Source: CAZELM01 sp964512995 (GTDB taxonomy: Bacteria; CSSED10-310). From it: a stretch of DNA of 64,000 nt. Each line of letters starts with the position of its first letter. Positions within the stretch are counted from its first letter, which is position 1. The stretch is from NCBI GenBank assembly GCA_964512995.1, contig CAZELM010000005.1, positions 62,001-126,000 of the forward strand. Reading direction: 5' to 3'. Below the pieces are notes generated by a model. The model worked only from the letters and a program-made list of their open reading frames with translations. It was not told the DNA's origin and made no database searches. Positions 9,606 through 17,930 of the stretch are shown here, piece by piece. The position numbers were made by a program, and so were the translations under genes.

Positions 9606-10805
9606 ATGAAAGCATTATCTGAACGTATGAATAATCTCGGCACAGAAAATGCCTTTGTTGTACTGCAAGAGGTGAACAGGCTGACCGCACAAGGCCAGCG
9701 AATCATCAATTTCTGCATCGGCCAACCTGACTTCAGGACTCCGGAACATATCTGTGAAGCAGGTAAAGCAGCCATCGATGCCGGGAAACATGGATATACA
9801 GCATCCTCGGGAATCCCGGAGTTACGCGCCAGTGTTGCGGATTTCTTTCACCGCACCCGAGGTATTCGTTATGATCCGGATGACATCGTGGTTGGATGCG
9901 GAGCGAAACCATTCATCTGGTATTCCATTTTTGCAGTAACCAATCCCAATCAGGGTGATGAAGTGATCTATCCCAAACCAGGATATCCAATTTATCAGTC
10001 CATGATTCAGGCATTGCAGGCAGTGCCAGTGCCCATCACACTTCAGGAAAACAAAAATTTTCATTTTGATATTGACCAGTTACGCCACAGAATCACTCCC
10101 CGGACAAAGCTTCTCATACTCAATTCACCTCACAATCCCACAGGGCGGACGCTGACCCAGGACGAATTGGTAGAAATCAGCGCAATGTGTCAGGAACATG
10201 ATATTTGGGTATATTCCGACGAAGTTTATTCTCAGCTCGTGTTCGACCATCCGTTTGCATCGATCGCCTCCATGCCCGGCATGAGAGATCGCACGATTCT
10301 GGTCGATGGTGCATCGAAAACATATGCCATGACTGGTTGGCGGATCGGATTCATGGCCAATTCAATATTGGCACCGCATATCGCCCGGCTTGTCACCAAC
10401 TCCGACAGTTGTGCGCCATACCCCAATCAGGCAGCGGCCGTAGAGGCACTGGATGGACCACAGGATGAGGTTTATCAAATGAGCCATACGTTTCGGGATC
10501 GGCGAGATTATATCGTGAATGCATTGAACCGGATCGAAGGTATTGAATGTCAGACTCCCGGTGGCGCTTTCTACGTCTGGCCAAATGTAACCCAAGCCTG
10601 TAATATGACAGGATGCGCTAATTCTGAAGCATTTAGGAAGCGATTACTTTATGACGCGGGAGTCGCTGTCCTCAGCGATATTCATTTTGGCGGATATCCA
10701 TCCGATGACGGGCAGCATATTCGAATATCGTATGCATCCGGAATTGAGCAACTACAGGAAGGCATCGACCGGATACACCGTTTTATCAATGGACATCAGA
10801 AATAG
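9606..10805 (+). CDS. Class I/II PLP-dependent aminotransferase (aspartate aminotransferase-like)
   Basis: 399 aa from the ATG at 9606, chosen because TTGGAG sits at proper spacing; an upstream in-frame extension to 9486 looks non-coding. Family marks are present: INFCIGQPDFRTPEH at the N terminus, KHGYTASSGIPELR, the substrate and PLP contacts NSPHNPTGR and VYSDEVYSQL, the PLP lysine in VDGASKTYAMTGWRIG, and an Arg near the C terminus (HIRISYASG). The enzyme transfers an amino group between an amino acid and a 2-oxo acid using pyridoxal phosphate. Specificity (Asp, Ala or aromatic) cannot be read from sequence alone. It is followed at 16 bp by a membrane-anchored unknown and then yjbQ, probably one transcript. 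Confidence 0.88.
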   Translation: MKALSERMNNLGTENAFVVLQEVNRLTAQGQRIINFCIGQPDFRTPEHICEAGKAAIDAGKHGYTASSGIPELRASVADFFHRTRGIRYDPDDIVVGCGAKPFIWYSIFAVTNPNQGDEVIYPKPGYPIYQSMIQALQAVPVPITLQENKNFHFDIDQLRHRITPRTKLLILNSPHNPTGRTLTQDELVEISAMCQEHDIWVYSDEVYSQLVFDHPFASIASMPGMRDRTILVDGASKTYAMTGWRIGFMANSILAPHIARLVTNSDSCAPYPNQAAAVEALDGPQDEVYQMSHTFRDRRDYIVNALNRIEGIECQTPGGAFYVWPNVTQACNMTGCANSEAFRKRLLYDAGVAVLSDIHFGGYPSDDGQHIRISYASGIEQLQEGIDRIHRFINGHQK

Positions 10806-10821
10806 CCTGTTGGAAGGCCCA

Positions 10822-11703
10822 ATGACACGATCTCCTGGTTCCGCTGGATTTTCATACACCGTAATATCTGCATTATTCTTGGGGCTGATTTTACACATCC
10901 TGTTCTCTGAAGTCAGTCTTATCGCGTCCGGAACAACCCAAACCGAGTCATCTAAGAACAGACTCCTTTTTCGATGGAACTTCCTGGATGCGCCTCACAA
11001 GTCATATTCACTCCAACAAAAATTGGAGGCGCAACGTCATTTCTTTGATTTTGCACATAATAAATGGATTGCAGCTCCCAGCGTCATCCAACACGTTTCC
11101 GGGAATTGTTTACTGACGAGCCAGGGTGACGGGAACGCCATTGGCCAATTGACGCTTCGGATGGATCGAATGGGAGAGAATGAATCAGAATCAGTGGAAC
11201 ATACCAGACCCCAGACTCCTTTATCAAATAGTGACTTCATTGTCACGCCGACCGGTGTCATCCAGTCTTCCGGAAAAATGCAAGATGAGACGTGGCTGAT
11301 CATGAATCTTCTCCTGAACATTCCGGAGAAGTCGTTACAGGTTCACGAAACGATCCAACAATCCTTCCAGGATCACGCACAACGTACCCAATTACCTTAC
11401 CAGGGAACCATTGCGTATGAATTCAAGGAGATCGAGCGTGTCCATGGAGTCGTTTGTGCCGTGTTAACAGGGACACTGGATATCCGTAACCGACTGAACT
11501 CCGATCCATCAACCGGGACTATCGAGTGGAAAGGAACCGGAACTATCCATTTCATGATCAATGAGGGATACATGTCTCGATCGAGTTGGCGTGTAGCAAA
11601 AAAAACAGAATATCATTCGAAGACATCCGCAATCCCGTCACGGCTCTACGAAATTTACCAGATTGAGCTCAAACAGAATCTCAACGGGAGGAATCCGGAA
11701 TGA
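10822..11703 (+). CDS. Membrane-anchored or secreted protein of unknown function
   Basis: 293 aa from the ATG at 10822, chosen because GGAAGG sits 6 bases upstream; the same frame is open further 5' inside the aminotransferase gene, but that part is a shadow. Residues about 9-35 form one strong hydrophobic helix (YTVISALFLGLILHILF) that is either an uncleaved anchor or a signal peptide. The rest is soluble and looks beta-rich, with no motif I recognise. It overlaps the yjbQ start by four bases (ATGA), so the two are translationally coupled. No function is assigned. Confidence 0.7.
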   Translation: MTRSPGSAGFSYTVISALFLGLILHILFSEVSLIASGTTQTESSKNRLLFRWNFLDAPHKSYSLQQKLEAQRHFFDFAHNKWIAAPSVIQHVSGNCLLTSQGDGNAIGQLTLRMDRMGENESESVEHTRPQTPLSNSDFIVTPTGVIQSSGKMQDETWLIMNLLLNIPEKSLQVHETIQQSFQDHAQRTQLPYQGTIAYEFKEIERVHGVVCAVLTGTLDIRNRLNSDPSTGTIEWKGTGTIHFMINEGYMSRSSWRVAKKTEYHSKTSAIPSRLYEIYQIELKQNLNGRNPE

Positions 11704-12119
11704 AAAGTTTGACAGAATATTTATGGTTTGAAACATCAGCACGCAGAGACTTCATCAATATCACTCACCAGATTGAACATTTAGTGAAGGAAAGCGGTAT
11801 CCGCGAAGGCTTATGTCTGGTCAATGCCATGCACATCACCGCCAGTGTCTTTATCAACGATGCTGAATCGGGGCTGCTGAATGATTATGAAAAATGGCTG
11901 GAACAACTCGCACCGCATGCACCAGTGTCACGTTATCAACATAACCTGACCGGAGAAGACAATGGAGATGCACATCTGAAACGAACAATCATGGGAAGAG
12001 AAGTCGTGATTGCCATTACCAATGGCAAACTGGACTTTGGTCCCTGGGAACAGATTTATTATGGAGAGTTTGATGGGAAACGCCCGAAACGGGTTCTTGT
12101 AAAAATGATTGGTGAATAA
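11700..12119 (+). CDS. yjbQ: YjbQ/UPF0047 family protein
   Basis: 139 aa, the typical UPF0047 length. The family core is present: GLCLVNAMHITASVFIND, the acidic/His segment YQHNLTGEDNGDAHLKRTIMG and the C-terminal KLDFGPWEQIYYGEFDG. Members form trimers with a metal-site-like cluster of His and Asp. E. coli YjbQ has weak thiamine-phosphate synthase activity and is often annotated as a secondary thiamine-phosphate synthase; the true role is unsettled. Its start overlaps the stop of the preceding membrane-anchored gene. Confidence 0.88.
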   Translation: MKSLTEYLWFETSARRDFINITHQIEHLVKESGIREGLCLVNAMHITASVFINDAESGLLNDYEKWLEQLAPHAPVSRYQHNLTGEDNGDAHLKRTIMGREVVIAITNGKLDFGPWEQIYYGEFDGKRPKRVLVKMIGE

Positions 12120-12535
12120 TTCTGATGCGATGTATCTCAGTAATACCATGGTATATCACAATCATCAGATCATCATAAAACGACTGATATCGTGAACCAT
12201 CTTGTTATTGATCTGCAATCAGATCAATGAATACCGTTTAAAATGCGGACATTTCTGGGTGTCATTTTTTTACAGATGACATCATTTCGTTCCATTGAAC
12301 CGGATATAAGTCGAAAAAAAATCTTTGGGAAGGCAATTTCCTGCTGATGACGTCTGGTCCGTTCATTTTTCAGTAACAAACACGGGATTGATATCAACAA
12401 TGGCAAGTGTATCAATTTTAAATGAATCTGTTTCCCATTTGCACGCTATTCAAATGATGCGAAAACTCATTTTTATATCAGTCTGGCAACGAATCGATTC
12501 TGTGAAGCGAACGATCATAACCTCTCGAAATATGC
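12120..12535. other. Intergenic region without a recognisable gene
   Basis: About 400 AT-rich bases after yjbQ. A 74-codon open frame at 12325-12549 has no ribosome site or family resemblance, and I do not accept it. No terminator hairpin with a T-run was seen. Confidence 0.4.
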
Positions 12536-12564
12536 TTGACAAAGAATAAAGCCAATACTATTGT
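12536..12564 (+). promoter_or_regulatory. Candidate sigma-70 promoter before the HTH gene
   Basis: A perfect -35 hexamer TTGACA (12536-12541) is followed after 17 bases by TATTGT (12559-12564). The next gene on this strand starts at 12724, giving a leader of roughly 150 bases. This rests on pattern match only. Confidence 0.45.
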
Positions 12565-12723
12565 AGCATTAAGTTTGGGGGTAAATGGTAATTAAAGTCC
12601 AGGGTATCAACTGGTGGGTTTTCTGATTCATAAGCATCCATCAGAACTGATATATTATTGTTTCATTTACAGAAATAGGGGTGTGTTCCGTCAATCGCTC
12701 AAGTGGCAAGAAAGGAGTATTTT

Positions 12724-13404
12724 GTGGCGCTTGACAAAAAAGAGATTCGGAAATTGTATACCGATATAGAACAATTCCTGGCTAAAGAAAGTGGTCAACA
12801 TCGTTGTCACTGTGGCTGTAATGAGATCATCGGATTAAAAAAAAGCCACTTCTGGAACGGAATTCCGAAGTATATTTTTGGTCATGCTGCTCGAATCCGC
12901 ACTGGCGCTCAGGGTTATGAAAAGGATTTGTTTTATTGTGTCGAGGATATTGCCAAGCTCGCTGGAGTGAGCGATCAAACGATCCGGCTCTGGAACCGAA
13001 AGGGAAAACTTCGATCAGCCAAGACTATCGGCCGAAAAAATCTTTTTTTAAAAAGTGATATTCATGCATCATTGAAGGATCTGCCCAAACGGAAAACGTT
13101 TGTCGCGGAAGATTTTGTAACGGTTCAGGAACTCAAACGGATGGGCGTTTCCCGAAGCAAGCTTCGGATTCTTGTCCGCGAGGGCAAAATTCAAGAACCC
13201 CTTCATTATGCTCGTAAAACACATTATCTTCGAGAGGAAATCAGCCGATTTCTCGGACAACTATTGGAAGATCCCATTCCGATGCGGAAACCATCCCGGA
13301 AGCCAGATCCGACATATAAACATTTATTGAAAAAGATAGATGATTTGGAGCAACGTGTTTATTTACTGGAGGAATTTATCAATCGTTCCATGGAATTTTG
13401 CTGA
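12724..13404 (+). CDS. Two-helix-turn-helix DNA-binding protein with Cys-rich N terminus
   Basis: 226 aa from a GTG at 12724, preferred over GTG at 12703 because AAAGGAG precedes it by 6 bases. Residues about 20-50 hold CHCGCNEII followed by FGHAAR, a Cys-cluster/GH element that also appears in some HNH-type and phage proteins. Next comes a MerR/excisionase-like helix-turn-helix (YCVEDIAKLAGVSDQTIRLW), then a second similar unit (VTVQELKRMGVSRSKLRILV), and a C-terminal coiled coil (LLKKIDDLEQRVYLLEEF). It is probably a DNA-binding regulator; target unknown. It lies 324 bp upstream of the Nuo-like operon on the same strand and could regulate it, but that is only positional. Confidence 0.7.
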   Translation: MALDKKEIRKLYTDIEQFLAKESGQHRCHCGCNEIIGLKKSHFWNGIPKYIFGHAARIRTGAQGYEKDLFYCVEDIAKLAGVSDQTIRLWNRKGKLRSAKTIGRKNLFLKSDIHASLKDLPKRKTFVAEDFVTVQELKRMGVSRSKLRILVREGKIQEPLHYARKTHYLREEISRFLGQLLEDPIPMRKPSRKPDPTYKHLLKKIDDLEQRVYLLEEFINRSMEFC

Positions 13405-13728
13405 TCCGGAATCCATCCTGATCATCAGAATCTCCAACGACGGAGACTCTTGATCGATCCATTTGTCGAATCCTCTTCGTTTGATTCAAAATGCAGGGGA
13501 GGATTCTGTCTGTACGATCTGGCACAATCCTCAAACTGCCAATGGCAGCCATACCGCAAATCCGATCGTGAAATAATGCTCACTTCTCATCATCTTTTAT
13601 GATATATTAGTTCTGAAAATTACGGCGGTTGTTTGGGTTCTGATTACCTGAATCACCAATGTCAAATCCATCTGAACTGGGACACCGGATCTTTCCCGCG
13701 ATTCAGATGGTGCCGGTGAGGATGATCA
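13405..13728. other. Intergenic region before the Nuo-like operon
   Basis: About 320 bases with no gene. A small inverted repeat (TCTCC near 13430 with GGAGA near 13441) and a TATATT hexamer near 13602 are visible, but neither forms a complete terminator or promoter that I can defend. Confidence 0.3.
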
Positions 13729-14250
13729 ATGGTGGTGTTTTGGATGATTTCAATTGTTGTATTATCCATATTCATGCTCATTTCATCATCGCCTCGAAAA
13801 CAGTTTTATTCATTCATTCTGATTCAGGTTGTAATCCTCGGTCTGTATTTTGACCGATCTGCATCAGCAACTGCTCTTTTTAAAGTATGCTTCCTAAGTA
13901 TCAGCCTGATGAGTCTCTATTCCTTTCATAAGAAAAAATCAGCCCATTCATTATCCGATTACTCACGATGCTGCCAGAAACCACGAATCAACGCCTCTGT
14001 GGCAATCCTGTTATCCAGCATTGGATTGTCTGGTGTCGCCTGGATTGTATACGTTCTCCTTTCACAACCGATGGGTAGTCCAGGCGACCATCCATTGAAT
14101 CAATCCCATCTGTTGAATCCCTGGCATATCTTCAAAGTCTTTTTAGTCGACCACTCCCTGATACTGGGAATGGTATCCATGCTTCTTCTGCTGGCTCTGA
14201 GTCACTCCCATGATATTTTCAACACTGTCGATGAGAAACCATCATCATGA
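13729..14250 (+). CDS. Small polytopic membrane subunit, NuoJ-like by position
   Basis: 173 aa with about five hydrophobic helices and a basic loop in the middle (YSFHKKKSAH). The segment NPWHIFKVFLVDHSLILG near the C terminus recalls the NuoJ/MrpB region before the last helix. Sequence similarity is weak; the call rests mainly on gene order, since NuoK-, NuoL-, NuoM- and NuoN-like genes follow immediately as in complex I operons. GAGG lies 8 bases before the ATG, and the stop overlaps the next start (ATGA). Alternatively it is an MrpB-like subunit or an unrelated accessory subunit. Confidence 0.55.
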   Translation: MVVFWMISIVVLSIFMLISSSPRKQFYSFILIQVVILGLYFDRSASATALFKVCFLSISLMSLYSFHKKKSAHSLSDYSRCCQKPRINASVAILLSSIGLSGVAWIVYVLLSQPMGSPGDHPLNQSHLLNPWHIFKVFLVDHSLILGMVSMLLLLALSHSHDIFNTVDEKPSS

Positions 14251-14558
14251 ATTTGTCCATCCCACATTTCATGCTCCTGTTGAGTGGGCTTCTTTTTCTG
14301 ATCGGACTGGCGGGGTTTCTTAGATTCCGAGACCAACCCGCTGCTATTGGAGCACTGTGTTTGATCTTTGAATCCGCTGCCATCAATTTTATCGGAAGTG
14401 ATGTTTCATATCATTCGGGAACCGGGCAGATACTGACCATTTTACTGATCATTTCGACCATATCGAATATACTCATTCTGGCATCCTTTGATATTGACTC
14501 CGAACCTGCTCCGACTCCGCCAAAGCATAACTCCGATCCATCCGAATTAATGCCATGA
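14247..14558 (+). CDS. NuoK/MrpC-like membrane subunit
   Basis: 103 aa, the size of NuoK/MrpC, with three helices. The glutamate-containing second helix (ALCLIFESAAINFIG) matches the position of the essential NuoK Glu36. The third helix (GQILTILLIISTISNILIL) has no glutamate where NuoK has Glu72, which makes it more MrpC-like there. A Pro-rich tail follows (PAPTPPKHN). It overlaps both neighbours by four bases, implying strict co-translation. Confidence 0.65.
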   Translation: MNLSIPHFMLLLSGLLFLIGLAGFLRFRDQPAAIGALCLIFESAAINFIGSDVSYHSGTGQILTILLIISTISNILILASFDIDSEPAPTPPKHNSDPSELMP

Positions 14559-16312
14559 ATGCCATCTCTCTGTCGTGGTTGATCCCGGTTCTGCCATTAT
14601 GCTCCGGCATTTTGTTGAATTCAGCCATCGCCAGACATCTCCCCCGATTCATCACGAAAGTAATCGCAGTAACAAGTATTTTGATCTCCACATTGCTTAC
14701 TCTGGCATGTGCCATTGTCATTGTTGTACATCGAAATGACGCGTCCTATTTTGTTCAACCATTCGGGCAATGGATGATGGTCAGCCAGATTGCGATACCC
14801 ATCACGTTTCTTTTGGATACACTGTCTGTCAATGCGCTTCTCCTGATCAGTCTCATGAGCTTATTCATTCATGTTTTCATTTCTTCATTATGTAAAACAG
14901 AACAGAGTGAATCCTATCTTCTTGGCACCCTGAATCTGCTCCATGCCTTTACTGCGATCTATCTGCTGGGCGGCTCCATATTAGTCAGCTACACAGGCTG
15001 GACTGCGATGAGTGTCGCGATGCTTTTCCTCCAATTGGTGATTCGTCCATCCGATGAATCATCTGTTGACAATCCGGGCGTGATCTCTTTCCTGATAACC
15101 GAATCCATCGCCTTGACAGGTATATTGATCTTATTTTCGGAGTATCGAAGTCTGGAATATGAACATTTCCTCAGATTCAGCTCCATGCGTCCCGATATCC
15201 CCATTCCGGTTTCAACCATCATCGGGACCGTCTGCCTGTCAGTGGGAATTGCCATGAAAATGGCTTTGGTTCCATTCTTTCATTGGCTTCCAAGTTCCAA
15301 TTCTCTGCCGATTGCTGCACGAATATTCATTCATGGCATCATCACACCATCGGGGATTTATTTTCTTCTGCGAAATGATATCCTGATCGGACATATCCGT
15401 TTCCTGACCGCTTCTATGCTGATTATCGGGATAGTTACCACCCTGTTCAGTATCTTTTTTGCTGCAAACATCAAAAACCTCCGGCTGTCTTATCCCTTTA
15501 TCAGCATGGGCGTATCCGGAATGCTCGTAATAACGCTGTCGCTGAGCGATTATCAAACAGCGCTTCTGGCATGGATGCTTTCGATCATTCCTCTGACATT
15601 GATCCTGAGCAGTATCGGACTGATGCTGCGGCGTCAGGAACTGGCTGGATTGCACGATATGAACGAAAGCTCTGTCCATTCCACAAATGTAATGGAATTT
15701 CAAAACTCCGGCCTCAAAATGGAGCACATCGTGGTTTCATTGGCTGCTGTTTTAACGATTATCTCCATCGGCATCGCATATTGTCTTTTTATTCTCGATA
15801 TGCCATCGATCCATTTTCTGCTTCAGCCTGTATGGAGCAGCTTTTCCGAATCAAGCCTTCCCGGTCTCAAACGATTTGCTCTCTTCACCTTCAACCTGCT
15901 TATGCTTTGGTTGTTAAGTATCTCTGTACGATTCTCCCGCCGTAAATTACACACCCACATTTACTTCTACTGGCTGCAATGGATTGCTGTCCATTACGCA
16001 TGGATCGACATTTTTTTCCAGTATGCTTTTGTCAAACCTTTCCGGCAGCTCGGTTATGGTATCTGGCGTTTCGAAACGTGGCTGATTACAGTGTTATCAG
16101 ACGGAATACCCTGGGTGATCAGAAAATGGGGACTGGTTACCGGATTATTTGACCAATGGTGCATTCATGGTATGTTTGAGCAAGGGCTGAAGGTCATTCT
16201 ATACGGAATCGGCCGAACCGGGTTATTTTTTATTTCTAGTGATCATGCTCGCTATACAGCCATCATTACTTCGGTTTTGCTGGTATTTTCGATGCTGATT
16301 CTTCTATTGTAA
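14555..16312 (+). CDS. NuoL/MrpA-like antiporter-type membrane subunit with altered TM5
   Basis: 585 aa, close to NuoL (about 610), with some 15 helices. Retained family residues: the TM7 lysine in AMKMALVPFFHWLP, the His in RIFIHGIITPSGIYFLL and the TM8 lysine in AANIKNLRLSYPF. The C-terminal part (VKPFRQLGYGIWRF ... QWCIHGMFEQGL) resembles the NuoL region leading to the lateral helix. Unusual: the TM5 motif normally containing a Trp-Glu pair reads TGWTAMS, so residue 150 is Thr where NuoL has the essential glutamate of the proton channel. This implies either a non-pumping or a re-routed subunit. It is part of the overlapping five-gene membrane module. Confidence 0.75.
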   Translation: MNAISLSWLIPVLPLCSGILLNSAIARHLPRFITKVIAVTSILISTLLTLACAIVIVVHRNDASYFVQPFGQWMMVSQIAIPITFLLDTLSVNALLLISLMSLFIHVFISSLCKTEQSESYLLGTLNLLHAFTAIYLLGGSILVSYTGWTAMSVAMLFLQLVIRPSDESSVDNPGVISFLITESIALTGILILFSEYRSLEYEHFLRFSSMRPDIPIPVSTIIGTVCLSVGIAMKMALVPFFHWLPSSNSLPIAARIFIHGIITPSGIYFLLRNDILIGHIRFLTASMLIIGIVTTLFSIFFAANIKNLRLSYPFISMGVSGMLVITLSLSDYQTALLAWMLSIIPLTLILSSIGLMLRRQELAGLHDMNESSVHSTNVMEFQNSGLKMEHIVVSLAAVLTIISIGIAYCLFILDMPSIHFLLQPVWSSFSESSLPGLKRFALFTFNLLMLWLLSISVRFSRRKLHTHIYFYWLQWIAVHYAWIDIFFQYAFVKPFRQLGYGIWRFETWLITVLSDGIPWVIRKWGLVTGLFDQWCIHGMFEQGLKVILYGIGRTGLFFISSDHARYTAIITSVLLVFSMLILLL

Positions 16313-16325
16313 GGAATGAATACGC

Positions 16326-17930
16326 ATGGATAAACTCGATGGATTATCTGGAATGCCCGTTATTTCGGTGATGATTTTCTTACCGGTCGCAGGAGCTTTC
16401 ATACTGAAATTCCTTCGATCCACCCAGACCAAAATGCTTGTTTGTCTGGCAATTACCAGCACCGTCCTCCTTCTTGCTCTTCTGATTCCTCTGGTCTTAA
16501 CACAAACCCCGACAGAACTCCGATGGGAAGAGACAGCACCATGGATTTCCAGTATTGGAGCAACCTATCATGTCTCCATCGACAACCTGAATATCTGGTT
16601 CGTGATCCTGACAGCGTTGACCGGATTGGTTTCAATATGTTACGCATGGCGCATCGAGCATGCCGATTCGGATCGGCATTATATTTCGCTTCTGCTCATG
16701 TTAGCTTCAACAATCGGCATTTTCTGTGCCACTGATACCTTTCTTTTTATTGTATTCTGGGGAATGGGATTGGCTCTTCCCTATTTCCTCCAAGGATGCT
16801 CAACAGGATTACGGAAAGGCACTGCCGCCGGACGGATTTTCCTTTTCCAGTTTTCCGGACTGATGCTGCTGATGATCGCCTTCGTTTCTTTATATCTGAC
16901 CCACATTCAGATCGGCGGATTCGCCTCGTTTGACTGGCAAAAATTCGCTCAGATCAGTTTACCAGTCCAGACTCAACGATGGATTTTCTGGTTGTTCGCT
17001 CTGGCTTTTTCAATACGTATGCCGATTTTTCCATTCCATGGCTGGCTCTCAGAAACTATATCGGAATCTCCCGCTTCCCTGTCCATGTTCTTATTGGGAG
17101 TTGGGATAAAAACAGGTGCTTATGGGTTTTTACGCTTTACGATTCCCCTCTGTCCGGATGCCACCTTGGAGTATGCTCCGATCATGGTCTATTTTGCTCT
17201 GATCAGTATTATCTATGGTGCTCTTCTGGCACTGGTCCAGCCGGATATGAAAAAACGAATGGCCTTCTCCTGCCTCAGTCACATGGGATTCATACTGATC
17301 GGGATTTTTGTTCTCAACACACTCGGGTTCAAAGGAACCATTCTCCATATCCTCAATCATGGCATATCCTTTCTGGCGCTCTTTGCCATCATCGACTGGC
17401 TATGCATTCAGTATGGATCTTCCCTGATTCACGATTATGGTGGATACTGGAAAAAAATCCCCATGATCAGCGTCATGTTCCTGATCGCCAGCCTCTCCTA
17501 CTTCGGTCTCCCGGGTCTGAATGGATTCCCCGGATTGTTTCTGATCCTGGCTGGAGTGACACGCAATCAAATGATCTGGTCGTTTATTTGTATTTTTGGA
17601 TTTGCAATTGGCGTTACTTACATATTATGGATGTTTCAGAGCATTTTTCTCGGCAAAGAAACCTCTTTCTCCGACCGGTCTACCGGCGAAAATATGAAAA
17701 ACCTGTCAGTATTGATCGTTCCATTAATCCTGCTCATTCTCTTTTTGGGACTTTATCCACAGATACTCCTCAAACCCATCGATCATACGACGAACGAGAT
17801 GGAACGCGCACTCAAGTCTCATCAACTCTTGCATTGGCAGGATCTCGAAGAAGATAAAAATCTTGATCCTCTGGAACAATTCCTCAAGCAGTATTCCAAG
17901 AAGCCACCGCAATTCGGAGATAAAAAGTGA
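16326..17930 (+). CDS. NuoM/MrpD-like antiporter-type membrane subunit with altered TM5
   Basis: 534 aa, slightly longer than NuoM, about 14 helices. Clear NuoM-type core: IRMPIFPFHGWL, then LLGVGIKTGAYGFLRF and DMKKRMAFSCLSHMGFIL. The TM8 and amphipathic-loop lysines are kept. Two changes stand out: the TM5 glutamate is replaced by glycine (FIVFWGMGLALPYF, Gly146), and the TM7 lysine is arginine (SIRMP). The C-terminal 60 residues are charged and soluble, longer than usual. It starts 13 bp after the NuoL-like gene with AAGGA upstream and ends in a GTGA overlap with the next gene. The proton-channel changes parallel those in the preceding subunit. Confidence 0.78.
   Translation: MDKLDGLSGMPVISVMIFLPVAGAFILKFLRSTQTKMLVCLAITSTVLLLALLIPLVLTQTPTELRWEETAPWISSIGATYHVSIDNLNIWFVILTALTGLVSICYAWRIEHADSDRHYISLLLMLASTIGIFCATDTFLFIVFWGMGLALPYFLQGCSTGLRKGTAAGRIFLFQFSGLMLLMIAFVSLYLTHIQIGGFASFDWQKFAQISLPVQTQRWIFWLFALAFSIRMPIFPFHGWLSETISESPASLSMFLLGVGIKTGAYGFLRFTIPLCPDATLEYAPIMVYFALISIIYGALLALVQPDMKKRMAFSCLSHMGFILIGIFVLNTLGFKGTILHILNHGISFLALFAIIDWLCIQYGSSLIHDYGGYWKKIPMISVMFLIASLSYFGLPGLNGFPGLFLILAGVTRNQMIWSFICIFGFAIGVTYILWMFQSIFLGKETSFSDRSTGENMKNLSVLIVPLILLILFLGLYPQILLKPIDHTTNEMERALKSHQLLHWQDLEEDKNLDPLEQFLKQYSKKPPQFGDKK

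Noticed and set aside
12325..12549. 74-codon frame between yjbQ and the HTH gene
   Set aside because: No ribosome site, no recognisable motif, AT-rich intergenic composition.
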